From the NCBI GenBank assembly GCA_050011095.1, contig JBEKJU010000119.1, positions 1 through 9,831 of the forward strand: DNA of 9,831 bases. Direction: 5' to 3'. This stretch comes from JBEKJU01 sp050011095. GTDB taxonomy: Bacteria > Desulfobacterota > Syntrophorhabdia > Syntrophorhabdales > WCHB1-27. Positions 1 to 6,782 of this stretch are shown here, one piece after another; the stretch's first letter is position 1; each line of letters begins with the position of its first letter. The position numbers and the translations under genes are program-made. The notes under the pieces are model-generated. The model worked only from the letters and a program-made list of their open reading frames with translations. It was not told where the DNA came from and searched no databases.

Positions 1-42
1 GTGTCTGACAATACCATGAGAATGGGGAGGAGGAATATATGA
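1..42 (+). CDS. Possible 3' end of an upstream gene (partial)
   Basis: Frame 1 is open from the window edge to a TGA at 40-42, which overlaps the ATG of the next gene in an ATGA arrangement. The other two forward frames close within the first 20 bases. The visible tail is 13 residues (VSDNTMRMGRRNI). An ATGA overlap is typical of translationally coupled operon genes, so metI may not be the first gene of its transcript. The stretch is too short to identify, and it could equally be non-coding leader. Confidence 0.3.
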   Translation: MSDNTMRMGRRNI

Positions 43-1187
43 AGGAGGGTAGGTCGACCGAGACTATACTCGCCCATGCGGGCACGTGCTGGGATCGCGA
101 TACTGGGGCAGTCTCGATGCCCGTTTACCAGACCGCCGCCTTCCGTCACCCCGAATTGGGAAAGAGCACAGGCTACGACTATTCGAGAAGCGGAAACCCG
201 AACAGGACCGTCCTCGAAGAAACCATGGCGCTCCTTGAAGGCGGAGAGAGAGGATTGGCGTTCAGTTCCGGCATGGCGGCCATTGATTGCCTCCTGAGGC
301 TCTTCAGGCCCGGGGATTCCCTCGTCGTCAGCGAGGACCCTTACGGCGGGACTTTTCGTCTTCTCCGGAAGATTTATCCGGAAATCGGCATCGAGACGGT
401 CTTCGTTGACACCTCCGACCTGCACGCAGTGAAAAAGGCCCTCGACAATGGGCCCAGGGCCATACTCGTCGAAAGCCCGACTAATCCCCTTTTGAGGATC
501 GCCGACATAAGGGCCGTTAGCATTGCCGCCAGAGAAAAGGGCGTCATGACCGTGGTGGACAATACGTTCCTGACGCCGTGGTTCCAGCGGCCCCTGGCCC
601 TGGGCGCCGACGTGACGGTCTATAGCGCCACGAAATACCTCTCGGGGCACAATGACGTGGTCGCGGGACTTCTCGTGACAAAAACAAAGGAATTGGGCGA
701 GAAGCTCTACTTTTATCAGAATTCGACCGGGGCGGTGCCGGGCCCCTGGGACTGCTGGCTCGTGCTCCGCGGCCTCAAGACCCTGTCGTTGCGCCTTGAA
801 CGGCAGGAGCGGAACGCCTTCGCCATCGCCGAATGGCTGAGCGGGCAGCCCCGCGTCACTAACGTGCTCTATCCCGGCCTGGAGACGCACCCCGGACACG
901 GGCTTCTGAAAAGCCAGGCGTCGGGGTTCGGGTCCGTCATCTCCTTTGAGGTCGATGACCCTGACCTTGTGCCGCAGGTCCTTTCCACCGTGCAGGTCTT
1001 CCTCTTTGCCGAGAGCCTGGGCGGGGTCGAGTCGCTCATTACCTTTCCCGCTGCCCAGACCCACGCGGACATGGACGAGGAGATCCGATGTAAGCTGGGG
1101 ATAAGCGATCGCCTGCTCCGGCTATCCGTGGGGATAGAGGCGGTGGAAGACCTTATCGACGACCTGTCATCGGCTCTCGGCGGCTGA
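39..1187 (+). CDS. metI: MetI-like transsulfuration enzyme (cystathionine gamma-synthase / O-acetylhomoserine thiolyase type)
   Basis: A 382-residue PLP enzyme of the Cys/Met metabolism family, full length. Family landmarks are all present: YSRSGNP at 48-54 (Tyr48 and Arg50 contact the PLP phosphate of the neighbouring subunit), SSGMAA at 76-81, Tyr102 in DPYGG stacking on PLP, Asp174 in VVDNTF, the Schiff-base lysine Lys199 in SATKY, and Arg361 in LLRLSVG binding substrate carboxylate. The TAAFRHP segment and AESLGGVESLITFP at 324-337 resemble Bacillus subtilis MetI (comparison from memory). That enzyme joins O-acetylhomoserine with cysteine, or with sulfide. The start is supported by GGGAGGAGG just upstream. 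The next gene follows after 35 nt and is a paralogue, giving a metIC-like pair. Family members exchange activities easily, so gamma-synthase versus lyase cannot be settled from sequence; the family is certain, the exact reaction is not. Confidence 0.85.
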   Translation: MKEGRSTETILAHAGTCWDRDTGAVSMPVYQTAAFRHPELGKSTGYDYSRSGNPNRTVLEETMALLEGGERGLAFSSGMAAIDCLLRLFRPGDSLVVSEDPYGGTFRLLRKIYPEIGIETVFVDTSDLHAVKKALDNGPRAILVESPTNPLLRIADIRAVSIAAREKGVMTVVDNTFLTPWFQRPLALGADVTVYSATKYLSGHNDVVAGLLVTKTKELGEKLYFYQNSTGAVPGPWDCWLVLRGLKTLSLRLERQERNAFAIAEWLSGQPRVTNVLYPGLETHPGHGLLKSQASGFGSVISFEVDDPDLVPQVLSTVQVFLFAESLGGVESLITFPAAQTHADMDEEIRCKLGISDRLLRLSVGIEAVEDLIDDLSSALGG

Positions 1188-1222
1188 AATGACCGGGGCC
1201 AATCCGAAGGAGAAAGCCAGGG

Positions 1223-2374
1223 ATGGACTACAGAACAAAAATTCTTCACACCGGAAAGGACAAGGACCCCCACACCGGGGCGTCGAGCATACCCATTTAC
1301 CAGGGTTCGACCTTTGCCCAGGACGATCCGCTGGTCTTCGGGCAATACGAATACGCGAGGGGCTCGAATCCGACGAGGGACGCCCTCGAACATACGATAG
1401 CAGTCCTGGAAGGGGGCAGCCACGGCTTTGCCTTTTCCTCGGGCATGGCCGCCATATCGTCGGTCTTGCTCCTCTTTAGAACGGGGGATCATATCGTCGT
1501 GGGTGAAGACGTCTACGGAGGTACGTACCGCGTCCTGACGAGGCTTTTCGACCGTTGGGGCCTCCGCCACACGTTCGCGGATATCTCGACGGCCGACAAG
1601 GTGCGGGCGGCCATCGAACCGGAGACTGTCGCGATCTTCGCGGAGACGCCGTCCAACCCGACCCTGAAGATCACCGATCTATCGGCGATTGTGGAAGTGG
1701 CCCGGAAAAGGAACCTCCTTACCATTATCGACAACACCTTCATGAGCCCTTTTCTTCAGCGGGCCATAGAGCTTGGCTTCGATATCGTTATCCACAGCGC
1801 CACTAAGTTCCTCGGTGGACACAGCGATCTCATCGCGGGGGTGGTGGCGACGAAAAACGGCACCTGGGGCAAAAGGCTCAAACCGGTTCAGAATGCCTTC
1901 GGCGCCATTCTCGGTCCGCAGGACTCTTGGCTCCTGATGCGAGGGATAAAGACCCTGGCCGCGAGGATGGAGATCCAGCAGCGAGGCGCCGTGAAGGTTG
2001 CGTCCTGGCTCTCCCGGCAGGAAGAAATCGCGAAGGTCTACTACCCCGGTCTGCCATCCCATCCGGGAAGAGAGGTACACGAGCGACAGGCATCAGGTCC
2101 GGGGGCGGTCGTCTCATTCGAGTTGCCCACCGTTGAGGCGGCGCATGCCTTCATGAGGTCCGTGACCCTTCCCCTCCTTGCCGTGAGTCTCGGCGGCGTG
2201 GAAAGCATCCTCTCCTATCCCGCGACCATGTCCCACGCGTCCATTCCCGCCGAAAAGCGGCTCGCCCTGGGCATTTCCGACAGACTGGTGAGGCTCTCCG
2301 TGGGTCTGGAAGACCCGCTCGACCTCATCGATGATTTCACCCAGGCCCTGAAGAAGGCGACCGGGGGCAGGTAA
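1223..2374 (+). CDS. metC: MetC-like transsulfuration enzyme (cystathionine beta-lyase type)
   Basis: A 383-residue paralogue of the preceding gene in the same PLP fold. Visible motifs are YARGSNP (44-50), SSGMAA (72-77), Tyr98 in DVYGG, ETPSNP (141-146), Asp170 in IIDNTF, Lys195 in SATKF as the PLP lysine, SLGGVESILSYP (322-333) and Arg357 in LVRLSVG. The YYPGLPSHPG and SYPATMSHA segments resemble B. subtilis MetC, which cleaves cystathionine to homocysteine, pyruvate and ammonia (comparison from memory). A cystathionine gamma-lyase or homocysteine gamma-lyase role remains possible and would give reverse transsulfuration to cysteine. AAGGAG at 1207-1212 is a well placed ribosome site for the ATG at 1223. 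It lies 35 nt after metI, almost certainly in the same transcript. I see no clear terminator in the 70 nt after its stop. Confidence 0.85.
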   Translation: MDYRTKILHTGKDKDPHTGASSIPIYQGSTFAQDDPLVFGQYEYARGSNPTRDALEHTIAVLEGGSHGFAFSSGMAAISSVLLLFRTGDHIVVGEDVYGGTYRVLTRLFDRWGLRHTFADISTADKVRAAIEPETVAIFAETPSNPTLKITDLSAIVEVARKRNLLTIIDNTFMSPFLQRAIELGFDIVIHSATKFLGGHSDLIAGVVATKNGTWGKRLKPVQNAFGAILGPQDSWLLMRGIKTLAARMEIQQRGAVKVASWLSRQEEIAKVYYPGLPSHPGREVHERQASGPGAVVSFELPTVEAAHAFMRSVTLPLLAVSLGGVESILSYPATMSHASIPAEKRLALGISDRLVRLSVGLEDPLDLIDDFTQALKKATGGR

Positions 2375-2444
2375 GGGAATACGTGGACAGAAGGCATAGG
2401 CGTGAGCGGTTTCCTTACTTTGTAAATGATCGGCGAGATTATCC

Positions 2445-2474
2445 TTGACAACCCTTGTCGAGTTAAACTATATT
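2445..2474 (+). promoter_or_regulatory. Sigma-70 type promoter upstream of the cysK remnant and rrf2
   Basis: A perfect -35 TTGACA (2445-2450) is followed by an 18-nt spacer and a -10 TATATT (2469-2474, five of six matches). Transcription would begin near 2481. It is the only strong promoter in the 304-nt gap after metC. With cysK broken, the first intact gene it serves is the Rrf2 regulator. A second TATAAT lies at 2494-2499 but lacks a -35 at usable distance. Confidence 0.75.
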
Positions 2475-2478
2475 AATC

Positions 2479-2490
2479 CTACTGTAGTAG
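2479..2490 (+). promoter_or_regulatory. Candidate operator palindrome CTACTgtAGTAG at the transcription start
   Basis: A 5-bp perfect inverted repeat with a 2-nt centre. Further interrupted symmetry outward (TAAT on the left, TA on the right) suggests a longer imperfect site. It lies about 5 nt downstream of the -10, so a bound protein would block initiation. Rrf2-family repressors such as CymR and IscR bind imperfect palindromes of roughly 25 bp at such positions. The Rrf2 gene 450 nt downstream is the obvious candidate for autoregulation. The binding partner is inferred; only the symmetry is seen. Confidence 0.5.
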
Positions 2491-2678
2491 TAGTATAATG
2501 AGCCGGTCAGTCGGACCGGCCACGGCGGGATGGACCTGAACCGGTATTTTTCCGCAGGTTCCAGCCGGCAAAAACCCACGGTATGATTTTGATGGGCTTT
2601 GGCCATGGAAGGGCGACCGGGGTACACATGCAGTGGGTCGCGCGCGTGCGGTGTCCCAAAATATCACAGGAGGTCACT
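2481..2678 (+). promoter_or_regulatory. 198-nt 5' leader with hairpins
   Basis: Non-coding stretch between the predicted start site and the cysK start codon. It holds a 7-bp perfect stem GCCGGTC/GACCGGC with a 5-nt loop (2502-2520). A second set of complementarities follows, in which GGACCTG near 2530 matches CAGGTTCC and a T5 run matches an A5 run before the ACCC. I do not recognise a known riboswitch class or a specifier loop. It may be a long untranslated leader with incidental stems, or an attenuator that once controlled cysK. Confidence 0.35.
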
Positions 2679-2908
2679 ATGGGTAGATATGAGGATAACA
2701 GTCAATCGATAGGGGGGTCGCCACTCATCACGCTCAACCGGATCGTCGGTCCGGAAGCGACGGTCCCTGCCAAGATCGAAGACAGGAACCCGGCTTACTC
2801 CGTAAAAGACCGTATCGGGGCCGCAATGATCTGGACGCCGAAAAGACGGGCCGATTGAGGCCGGGCATGGAGATCATCGAGCCCACCTCCGGTAATACGG
2901 GCATCTGA
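2679..2908 (+). pseudogene. cysK: cysK remnant (O-acetylserine sulfhydrylase), frameshifted and missing most of its 3' part
   Basis: From the ATG at 2679, behind the ribosome site AGGAGG, the frame reads as a CysK N-terminus: YEDNSQSIGGSPLITLNR, then AKIEDRNPAYSVKDRIGAAM, with Lys43 as the PLP-binding lysine of SVKDR. At about 2832-2836 one G appears lost, since TGGAC stands where TGG-GAC would be expected. The original frame then stops at 2858. In the shifted frame homology resumes as DAEKTGRLRPGMEIIEP and the substrate loop TSGNTGI, ending at a TGA (2906-2908). An intact CysK is about 300 residues; only about 76 codons remain, and the rest of the catalytic domain is absent from the window. 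A single-base sequencing error could explain the frameshift but not the missing 3' part. When intact, CysK would make cysteine from O-acetylserine and sulfide. Confidence 0.85.
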
Positions 2909-2935
2909 CGGGGGGAGACAGGGGTATAGTAACCG

Positions 2936-3382
2936 ATGAAAGTATCGACCAAGGGTAGGTATGGACTCCGGGCCATGATGGACCTGGCGGCGCATGAGGC
3001 GGAAGGAAGGCCCGTGTTTCTTGCTGATATCGCGAAGAGACAGGCCATATCGGAAAAATATCTGGAGCACATATTCGCCACCCTGCGGGCCGCCGGGCTG
3101 GTACGTACGGTGAGAGGCAGAAAAGGGGGCTTTCTCCTGAGCAAATCGCCTGTCGAGATTACCGCCCGCACCATCATCACCGTCCTTGAAGGACCCTCCA
3201 TCCTTGTGGACTGCGTTTCTAAACCGGGGACGTGTCCGAAATCCGAAACCTGTGCGACCAGGGATATCTGGAGCCTTCTCGGCGATAGTATAGACGAATT
3301 TCTGTCCGGCTTTACCCTCGAAAAGCTCGTCATGATGCAGGAGGCCAAATCAGGCGCGGGAACGGATATGTACTATATTTAA
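2936..3382 (+). CDS. Rrf2-family transcriptional regulator (CymR/IscR-like, probable cysteine or Fe-S sensing)
   Basis: A 148-residue regulator of normal family length. Residues 1-68 form the winged helix: MKVSTKGRYGLRAMMDLA, then the YLEHIFATLRAAGLVRTVRG recognition helix and wing with KGGF. Cys93, Cys100 and Cys106 (C-x6-C-x5-C) match the three cysteines that hold the [2Fe-2S] cluster in IscR; the fourth-ligand position (His107 in E. coli IscR) is Arg109 here. The C-terminus DMYYI resembles the MFYI end of B. subtilis CymR, a repressor of cysteine genes that acts in complex with CysK (from memory). The ATG at 2936 has only a modest upstream site (AGGGG at 2921-2925), and expression probably depends on read-through from the cysK promoter. 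Neighbours on both sides are sulfur amino-acid genes, so control of Cys/Met synthesis is likely. Family certain; effector and target sites inferred. Confidence 0.9.
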   Translation: MKVSTKGRYGLRAMMDLAAHEAEGRPVFLADIAKRQAISEKYLEHIFATLRAAGLVRTVRGRKGGFLLSKSPVEITARTIITVLEGPSILVDCVSKPGTCPKSETCATRDIWSLLGDSIDEFLSGFTLEKLVMMQEAKSGAGTDMYYI

Positions 3383-3685
3383 TACCTAGTCGCATTCAAA
3401 GGCATCCACCAGCGCCTTCGGCGCGGGTAACGCCCAGAGGGTACCTGGCGGCTCTGATGCGCTGGCGGAGGGTCTTTTTTCGCCTCCTGTCCTTCCTTTT
3501 TATGAAGGGGAGCGCCACCCGCAGATGCAAGCCTTGCCTCTCATTTATGACTGTGAGGCTGCGGGTGCCCGGCAAGAACAGGTGGCACGAGAGGAGGGGG
3601 CGACCGGGTACCCGCCTTGCGGGTGTCCCGGTAATTGACCCGGTATGAGCAGGATATCGATTTCATAGAAGGAGGAAGGAGACCC
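3383..3685 (+). promoter_or_regulatory. 303-nt structured non-coding region upstream of metY (candidate cis-regulatory RNA)
   Basis: No credible gene lies here, but strong complementarities do. GCGCC/GGCGC (3412-3424) forms a short hairpin that competes with CCAGCGC (3409-3415) pairing to GCGCTGG (3459-3465). CACCCGCA (3516-3523) pairs with TGCGGGTG (3560-3567), enclosing GCCTC/GAGGC (3536-3540/3555-3559). ACCGGG (3603-3608) pairs with CCCGGT (3627-3632) around ACCCGC/GCGGGT. ACCGGGT (3603-3609) can instead pair with ACCCGGT (3638-3644). TCCTTCCT (3490-3497) is an exact 8-nt complement of AGGAAGGA (3673-3680), the metY ribosome site, and can also form a local hairpin with GAAGG (3504-3508). 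I could not match it to SAM-I, SAM-II, SAH, cobalamin or T-box consensus sequences by eye. I found no clear promoter inside it. Confidence 0.45.
3409..3480 (+). terminator. Possible terminator or attenuator after rrf2
   Basis: CCAGCGC (3409-3415) pairs with GCGCTGG (3459-3465), extended by TCC/GGA after one mismatch, and is followed within 8 nt by TCTTTTTT (3473-3480). The loop is about 43 nt and contains CAGAG/CTCTG (3435-3439/3452-3456). The T-run can also sit in the loop of a GGAGG/CCTCC hairpin (3467-3471/3483-3487), which would spoil termination. The large loop and the gap before the T-run make this weaker than a classic intrinsic terminator. Confidence 0.35.
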
Positions 3686-4984
3686 ATGGCAAAGAGAAGA
3701 CCCGATACACTTGCAGTTCACGCGGGACAGGAGACTCCGGACCCGGCGACCGGGGCGAGGGCGGTGCCCATATACCAGACCACGTCCTACGTATTCAAGG
3801 ATACCGCCCATGCTGCCAACCTCTTCGCACTGGCGGAGCTTGGCAACATATATACGCGGATTATGAACCCCACGACGGATGTCTTCGAGCGGCGCGTAGC
3901 CGCCGTCGAAGGCGGCAGCGGCGCGCTCGCCGTATCATCCGGCCAGGCCGCCGAAACCCTTGCGCTACTGGCGATAAGCCGCGTGGGAGACGAAATCGTT
4001 GCGGGCAACAACCTCTACGGCGGCACCTACGAGCTATTCCACTACACCTTCCCCAAGCTCGGTCGCACCGTTAGGTTCGTCGACTCCACGAAACCGGAGG
4101 AATTCCGGAAGGCGATTACCGGGCGGACACGGGCGCTCTACGCAGAGACCGTCGGCAACCCGAAGCTCGATGTGCCCGATTTCGAGGCCCTCGCGGAGAT
4201 CGCCCATGGTGCGGGCATTCCCCTTGTTGTCGACAACACCGTCGGCGTCGGCCTCACGAGACCTCTCGATTTCGGCGCCGACATTCTTGCCACATCGGCA
4301 ACCAAGTATATAGGCGGCCATGGCACCTCCATTGGCGGCGTCATTGTGGACGGCGGTCATTTCGACTGGGGGAACGGAAAATTTCCTGAATTCACGGAGC
4401 CCGACCCCAGCTACCACGGGCTCAAGTTCTGGGACGTCTTCGCGAACTTCGGCGATATGGGGAATGTCGCCTTTATCTTCAAGGTGCGCGTCCAACTACT
4501 GCGTGACATGGGCGCCGCCATGAGCCCCTTCAATGCATGGCTTTTCCTCCAGGGATTGGAGACCCTTCCCCTCAGGCAGAAAAAACATTCGGAAAATGCC
4601 CTTGCGGTCGCGCGGTTCCTGAAGGGTCATCCTCTCGTTTCCTGGGTCAATTATCCCGGCCTCGATGATAACCCGAATTACCCGGTGGCAAGCAAGTATC
4701 TGAAAAATGGGTTCGGCTCCTTGATAGGGTTCGGCATCAAGGGCGGCCTGGAGGCGGGAAAGAGATTCATCGAGTCCGTCGAGCTTTTCTCCCATCTCGC
4801 CAATATCGGCGACGCCAAGAGCCTCGTTATCCATCCCGCTTCAACGACCCATCAACAGTTGACGAGGGCTGAACAGGAGGAAACGGGTGTCACCGAGGAT
4901 TATATCCGCCTGTCGGTCGGCATAGAGGATGTGGAGGACATCAAGGAAGATATCGACCAGGCACTAAAGAAGGCAGCGGGCTGA
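3686..4984 (+). CDS. metY: O-acetylhomoserine sulfhydrylase (MetY)
   Basis: A 432-residue PLP enzyme that replaces the acetyl group of O-acetylhomoserine with sulfide to give homocysteine. The start at 3686 is preferred over an in-frame ATG 17 codons earlier because GGAGGAAGGAG lies just before it and the protein then opens with the family pattern RRPDTLAVHAGQ. Motifs are YTRIMNP (56-62), VSSGQAA (83-89), Tyr111 in NLYGG, ETVGNPK (154-160), Asp183 in VVDNTVGVG, and Lys207 in SATKYIGGHG as the PLP lysine. The region near 220-265 is longer than in the cystathionine enzymes, and the protein is about 50 residues longer than metI and metC products, as expected for this subfamily. It overlaps metX by one base, so MetX supplies its substrate from the same transcript. 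Confidence 0.93.
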   Translation: MAKRRPDTLAVHAGQETPDPATGARAVPIYQTTSYVFKDTAHAANLFALAELGNIYTRIMNPTTDVFERRVAAVEGGSGALAVSSGQAAETLALLAISRVGDEIVAGNNLYGGTYELFHYTFPKLGRTVRFVDSTKPEEFRKAITGRTRALYAETVGNPKLDVPDFEALAEIAHGAGIPLVVDNTVGVGLTRPLDFGADILATSATKYIGGHGTSIGGVIVDGGHFDWGNGKFPEFTEPDPSYHGLKFWDVFANFGDMGNVAFIFKVRVQLLRDMGAAMSPFNAWLFLQGLETLPLRQKKHSENALAVARFLKGHPLVSWVNYPGLDDNPNYPVASKYLKNGFGSLIGFGIKGGLEAGKRFIESVELFSHLANIGDAKSLVIHPASTTHQQLTRAEQEETGVTEDYIRLSVGIEDVEDIKEDIDQALKKAAG

Positions 4985-6117
4985 TGACGACGCGGGGTCA
5001 CGAGGGGCTCGGTATCGTCGAGACAAGATATTATACCTTGTCCGATGGGTGCCCTTTTGTCACCGATGGGGGAAAGGTCCTTTCCCCCATCACCCTGGCC
5101 TACGAGACCTACGGCAGCCTCAATGCAGACAAGTCGAACGCGGTCCTCGTACTCCATGCCCTGACGGGCGATGCCCACGCCGCGGGTCTTCACAGGGGAG
5201 ATAAGGGCCCAGGCTGGTGGGACACCATGATAGGTCCGGGCAAGGCCTTCGACACGAACAGATATTTTATCGTCTGCTCGAACGTGCTGGGGGGCTGTAG
5301 GGGCTCGACCGGCCCCTCGTCAATCAATCCGGCAACAGGAAAACCCTATGGCCTTGATTTTCCGCTCGTTACCGTCAAGGATATGGTGAATGCCCAGCGT
5401 CATCTCCTGGATTACCTCGGGATAGACCGGCTCCTCTCGGTCGCCGGTGGCTCCATGGGGGGCATGCAGGCCCTTCAGTGGGTCGTCTCTTATCCGGAAA
5501 GGGTCCGGTCGGTCATACCCATCGCCACGACGGCTACCCATTCACCGCAGCAGATTGCGTTCAACGAGGTGGGCAGACAGGCTATCATGGCGGACCCTAA
5601 CTGGAATGAGGGCGACTATTATGGGAGAGAACTCCCCGCCAAAGGCTTGAGCGTGGCGAGGATGGTGGGGCACATCACCTATATGAGCGATGTGTCGATG
5701 AACGAAAAGTTCGGCAGGCGCTTCAGAAACGGACAGTCACGTTTTTCCTTCGACCCGGATTTCGAGGTGGAGGGCTACCTTCAGTACAGGGGAGACAATT
5801 TCATAAAGCGCTTCGATCCCAACTCCTACCTCTATATCACGAAGGCTATCGACTACTTCGATGTTGCGGAAGGCAAGGGTCTGGCAGCAGTGCTACGGGG
5901 CATCAAGGCACGGTTTCTCGTGATCGCCTTCAAATCCGACTGGCTCTACCCGGCGTATCAGTCGCAGGATATCGCCCGGGCGTGCAAACGGGCGGGTGTC
6001 CAGGCGATCTATGCCGAGCTGAATTCGACGTGGGGTCATGACGCATTTCTTATCGAGGTGGAAGAACAGTCGCACCTGATCAGGCATTTTTTGAGAAACG
6101 TGTGCGCGAGACCATAG
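4984..6117 (+). CDS. metX: Homoserine O-acetyltransferase (MetX)
   Basis: A 377-residue alpha/beta-hydrolase-fold enzyme transferring acetyl from acetyl-CoA to homoserine, the committed step to methionine. The nucleophile elbow GGSMGG places Ser157, and the triad is completed by Asp319 in KSDWLYP and His352 in WGHDAFL. LHALTGDAH near 57-65 and CSNVLGGCRGSTGPSS at 98-113 are standard MetX motifs. Its start codon overlaps the metY stop (ATGA), with GAAGG at 4969-4973 as ribosome site. Length is normal. Homoserine succinyltransferases share the fold, so acetyl specificity is inferred from family and from the neighbouring MetY. Confidence 0.95.
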   Translation: MTTRGHEGLGIVETRYYTLSDGCPFVTDGGKVLSPITLAYETYGSLNADKSNAVLVLHALTGDAHAAGLHRGDKGPGWWDTMIGPGKAFDTNRYFIVCSNVLGGCRGSTGPSSINPATGKPYGLDFPLVTVKDMVNAQRHLLDYLGIDRLLSVAGGSMGGMQALQWVVSYPERVRSVIPIATTATHSPQQIAFNEVGRQAIMADPNWNEGDYYGRELPAKGLSVARMVGHITYMSDVSMNEKFGRRFRNGQSRFSFDPDFEVEGYLQYRGDNFIKRFDPNSYLYITKAIDYFDVAEGKGLAAVLRGIKARFLVIAFKSDWLYPAYQSQDIARACKRAGVQAIYAELNSTWGHDAFLIEVEEQSHLIRHFLRNVCARP

Positions 6118-6118
6118 A

Positions 6119-6718
6119 ATGAAAGATCGTGTGGACCTGAGGCTGGATCAACTGGCCGTAGTCGAATGCATAACCCCCGGCGCCTCCGTGCTCGATCTGG
6201 GCTGTGGCGACGGCGAGCTTTTGGCTGCGTTGGCCGAAGAGAAGCAGGTGAGGGGCCAGGGCATAGAGATCGACGACGAGGCCATACTGAGATGCGTGAC
6301 CCGGGGCTTGAACGTCTTCCATGACGACATCGACCGGGGTCTGTCGGAATACGAGGATCAGTCCTTTGATTTCGTCATCCTCAATCAGACGTTCCAACAG
6401 GTGAGGAAGCCGGAGGAGGTCTTGAAAGAGGCCCTGCGGGTGGCCTCGAAGGTGATCGTCGGCTTCCCGAATTTTGCGACCCTCAGTACCCGTTTTCAAC
6501 TCGGGATCAGAGGGAGGACGCCCGTCAGCCCTTCGCTGCCCTATGAATGGCACGACACGCCCAACCTCCACTTCCTGAGCCTCGTTGATTTTATCGATTA
6601 TTGCAGGAAGCGGAGCATACGGATAGAAAGGGCCTTCTATTTCGGTGCGAAAAAAAGGATAAGGTTCTTCCCGAATGTCTTTGCCCACGTAGGGGTATTT
6701 CTCGTGACGAAAGGCTGA
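6119..6718 (+). CDS. metW: MetW, methyltransferase-like methionine biosynthesis protein
   Basis: A 199-residue class I SAM-dependent methyltransferase-fold protein. Motif I is VLDLGCGDGELL (24-35), followed by acidic GIEID (48-52), FDFVILNQTFQ (83-93) and the VIVGFPNFATLSTRFQL segment typical of MetW. It begins one nucleotide after the metX stop without a clear ribosome site, so translation is probably coupled. MetW is regularly found with MetX and in some bacteria is needed for full homoserine acetyltransferase function. Whether it methylates anything is not established by sequence. It is the last gene of the met block; a convergent bioB follows. Confidence 0.93.
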   Translation: MKDRVDLRLDQLAVVECITPGASVLDLGCGDGELLAALAEEKQVRGQGIEIDDEAILRCVTRGLNVFHDDIDRGLSEYEDQSFDFVILNQTFQQVRKPEEVLKEALRVASKVIVGFPNFATLSTRFQLGIRGRTPVSPSLPYEWHDTPNLHFLSLVDFIDYCRKRSIRIERAFYFGAKKRIRFFPNVFAHVGVFLVTKG

Positions 6719-6782
6719 TGCCAAGTCGCCTTCTTCGTCATATCTTTATTTTCGCATCAAAGCCCTCCTCGACGTACAACCG

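Noticed and set aside
1..38. SAM riboswitch upstream of metI, as in Bacillus metIC.
   Set aside because: Only 38 bases are visible and they contain no recognisable riboswitch element; the leader, if any, lies outside the window.
2583..2678. Upstream in-frame ATG extending the CysK remnant by 32 residues.
   Set aside because: The added residues do not resemble CysK, and AGGAGG lies immediately before the ATG at 2679.
3578..3632. T-box-like sequence (AACAGGTGGCACGAG) followed by a strong hairpin, upstream of metY.
   Set aside because: The canonical AGGGUGGNACCGCG is not matched: one G and the CCGC core are missing. I found no Stem I features or convincing specifier loop, and there is no T-run after the hairpin. 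UGGC would also not fit the discriminator base of tRNA-Met.
3635..3685. In-frame upstream ATG extending MetY by 17 residues.
   Set aside because: No ribosome site precedes it, the extension is translated from the real ribosome site of the ATG at 3686, and MetY proteins normally begin at the later position.
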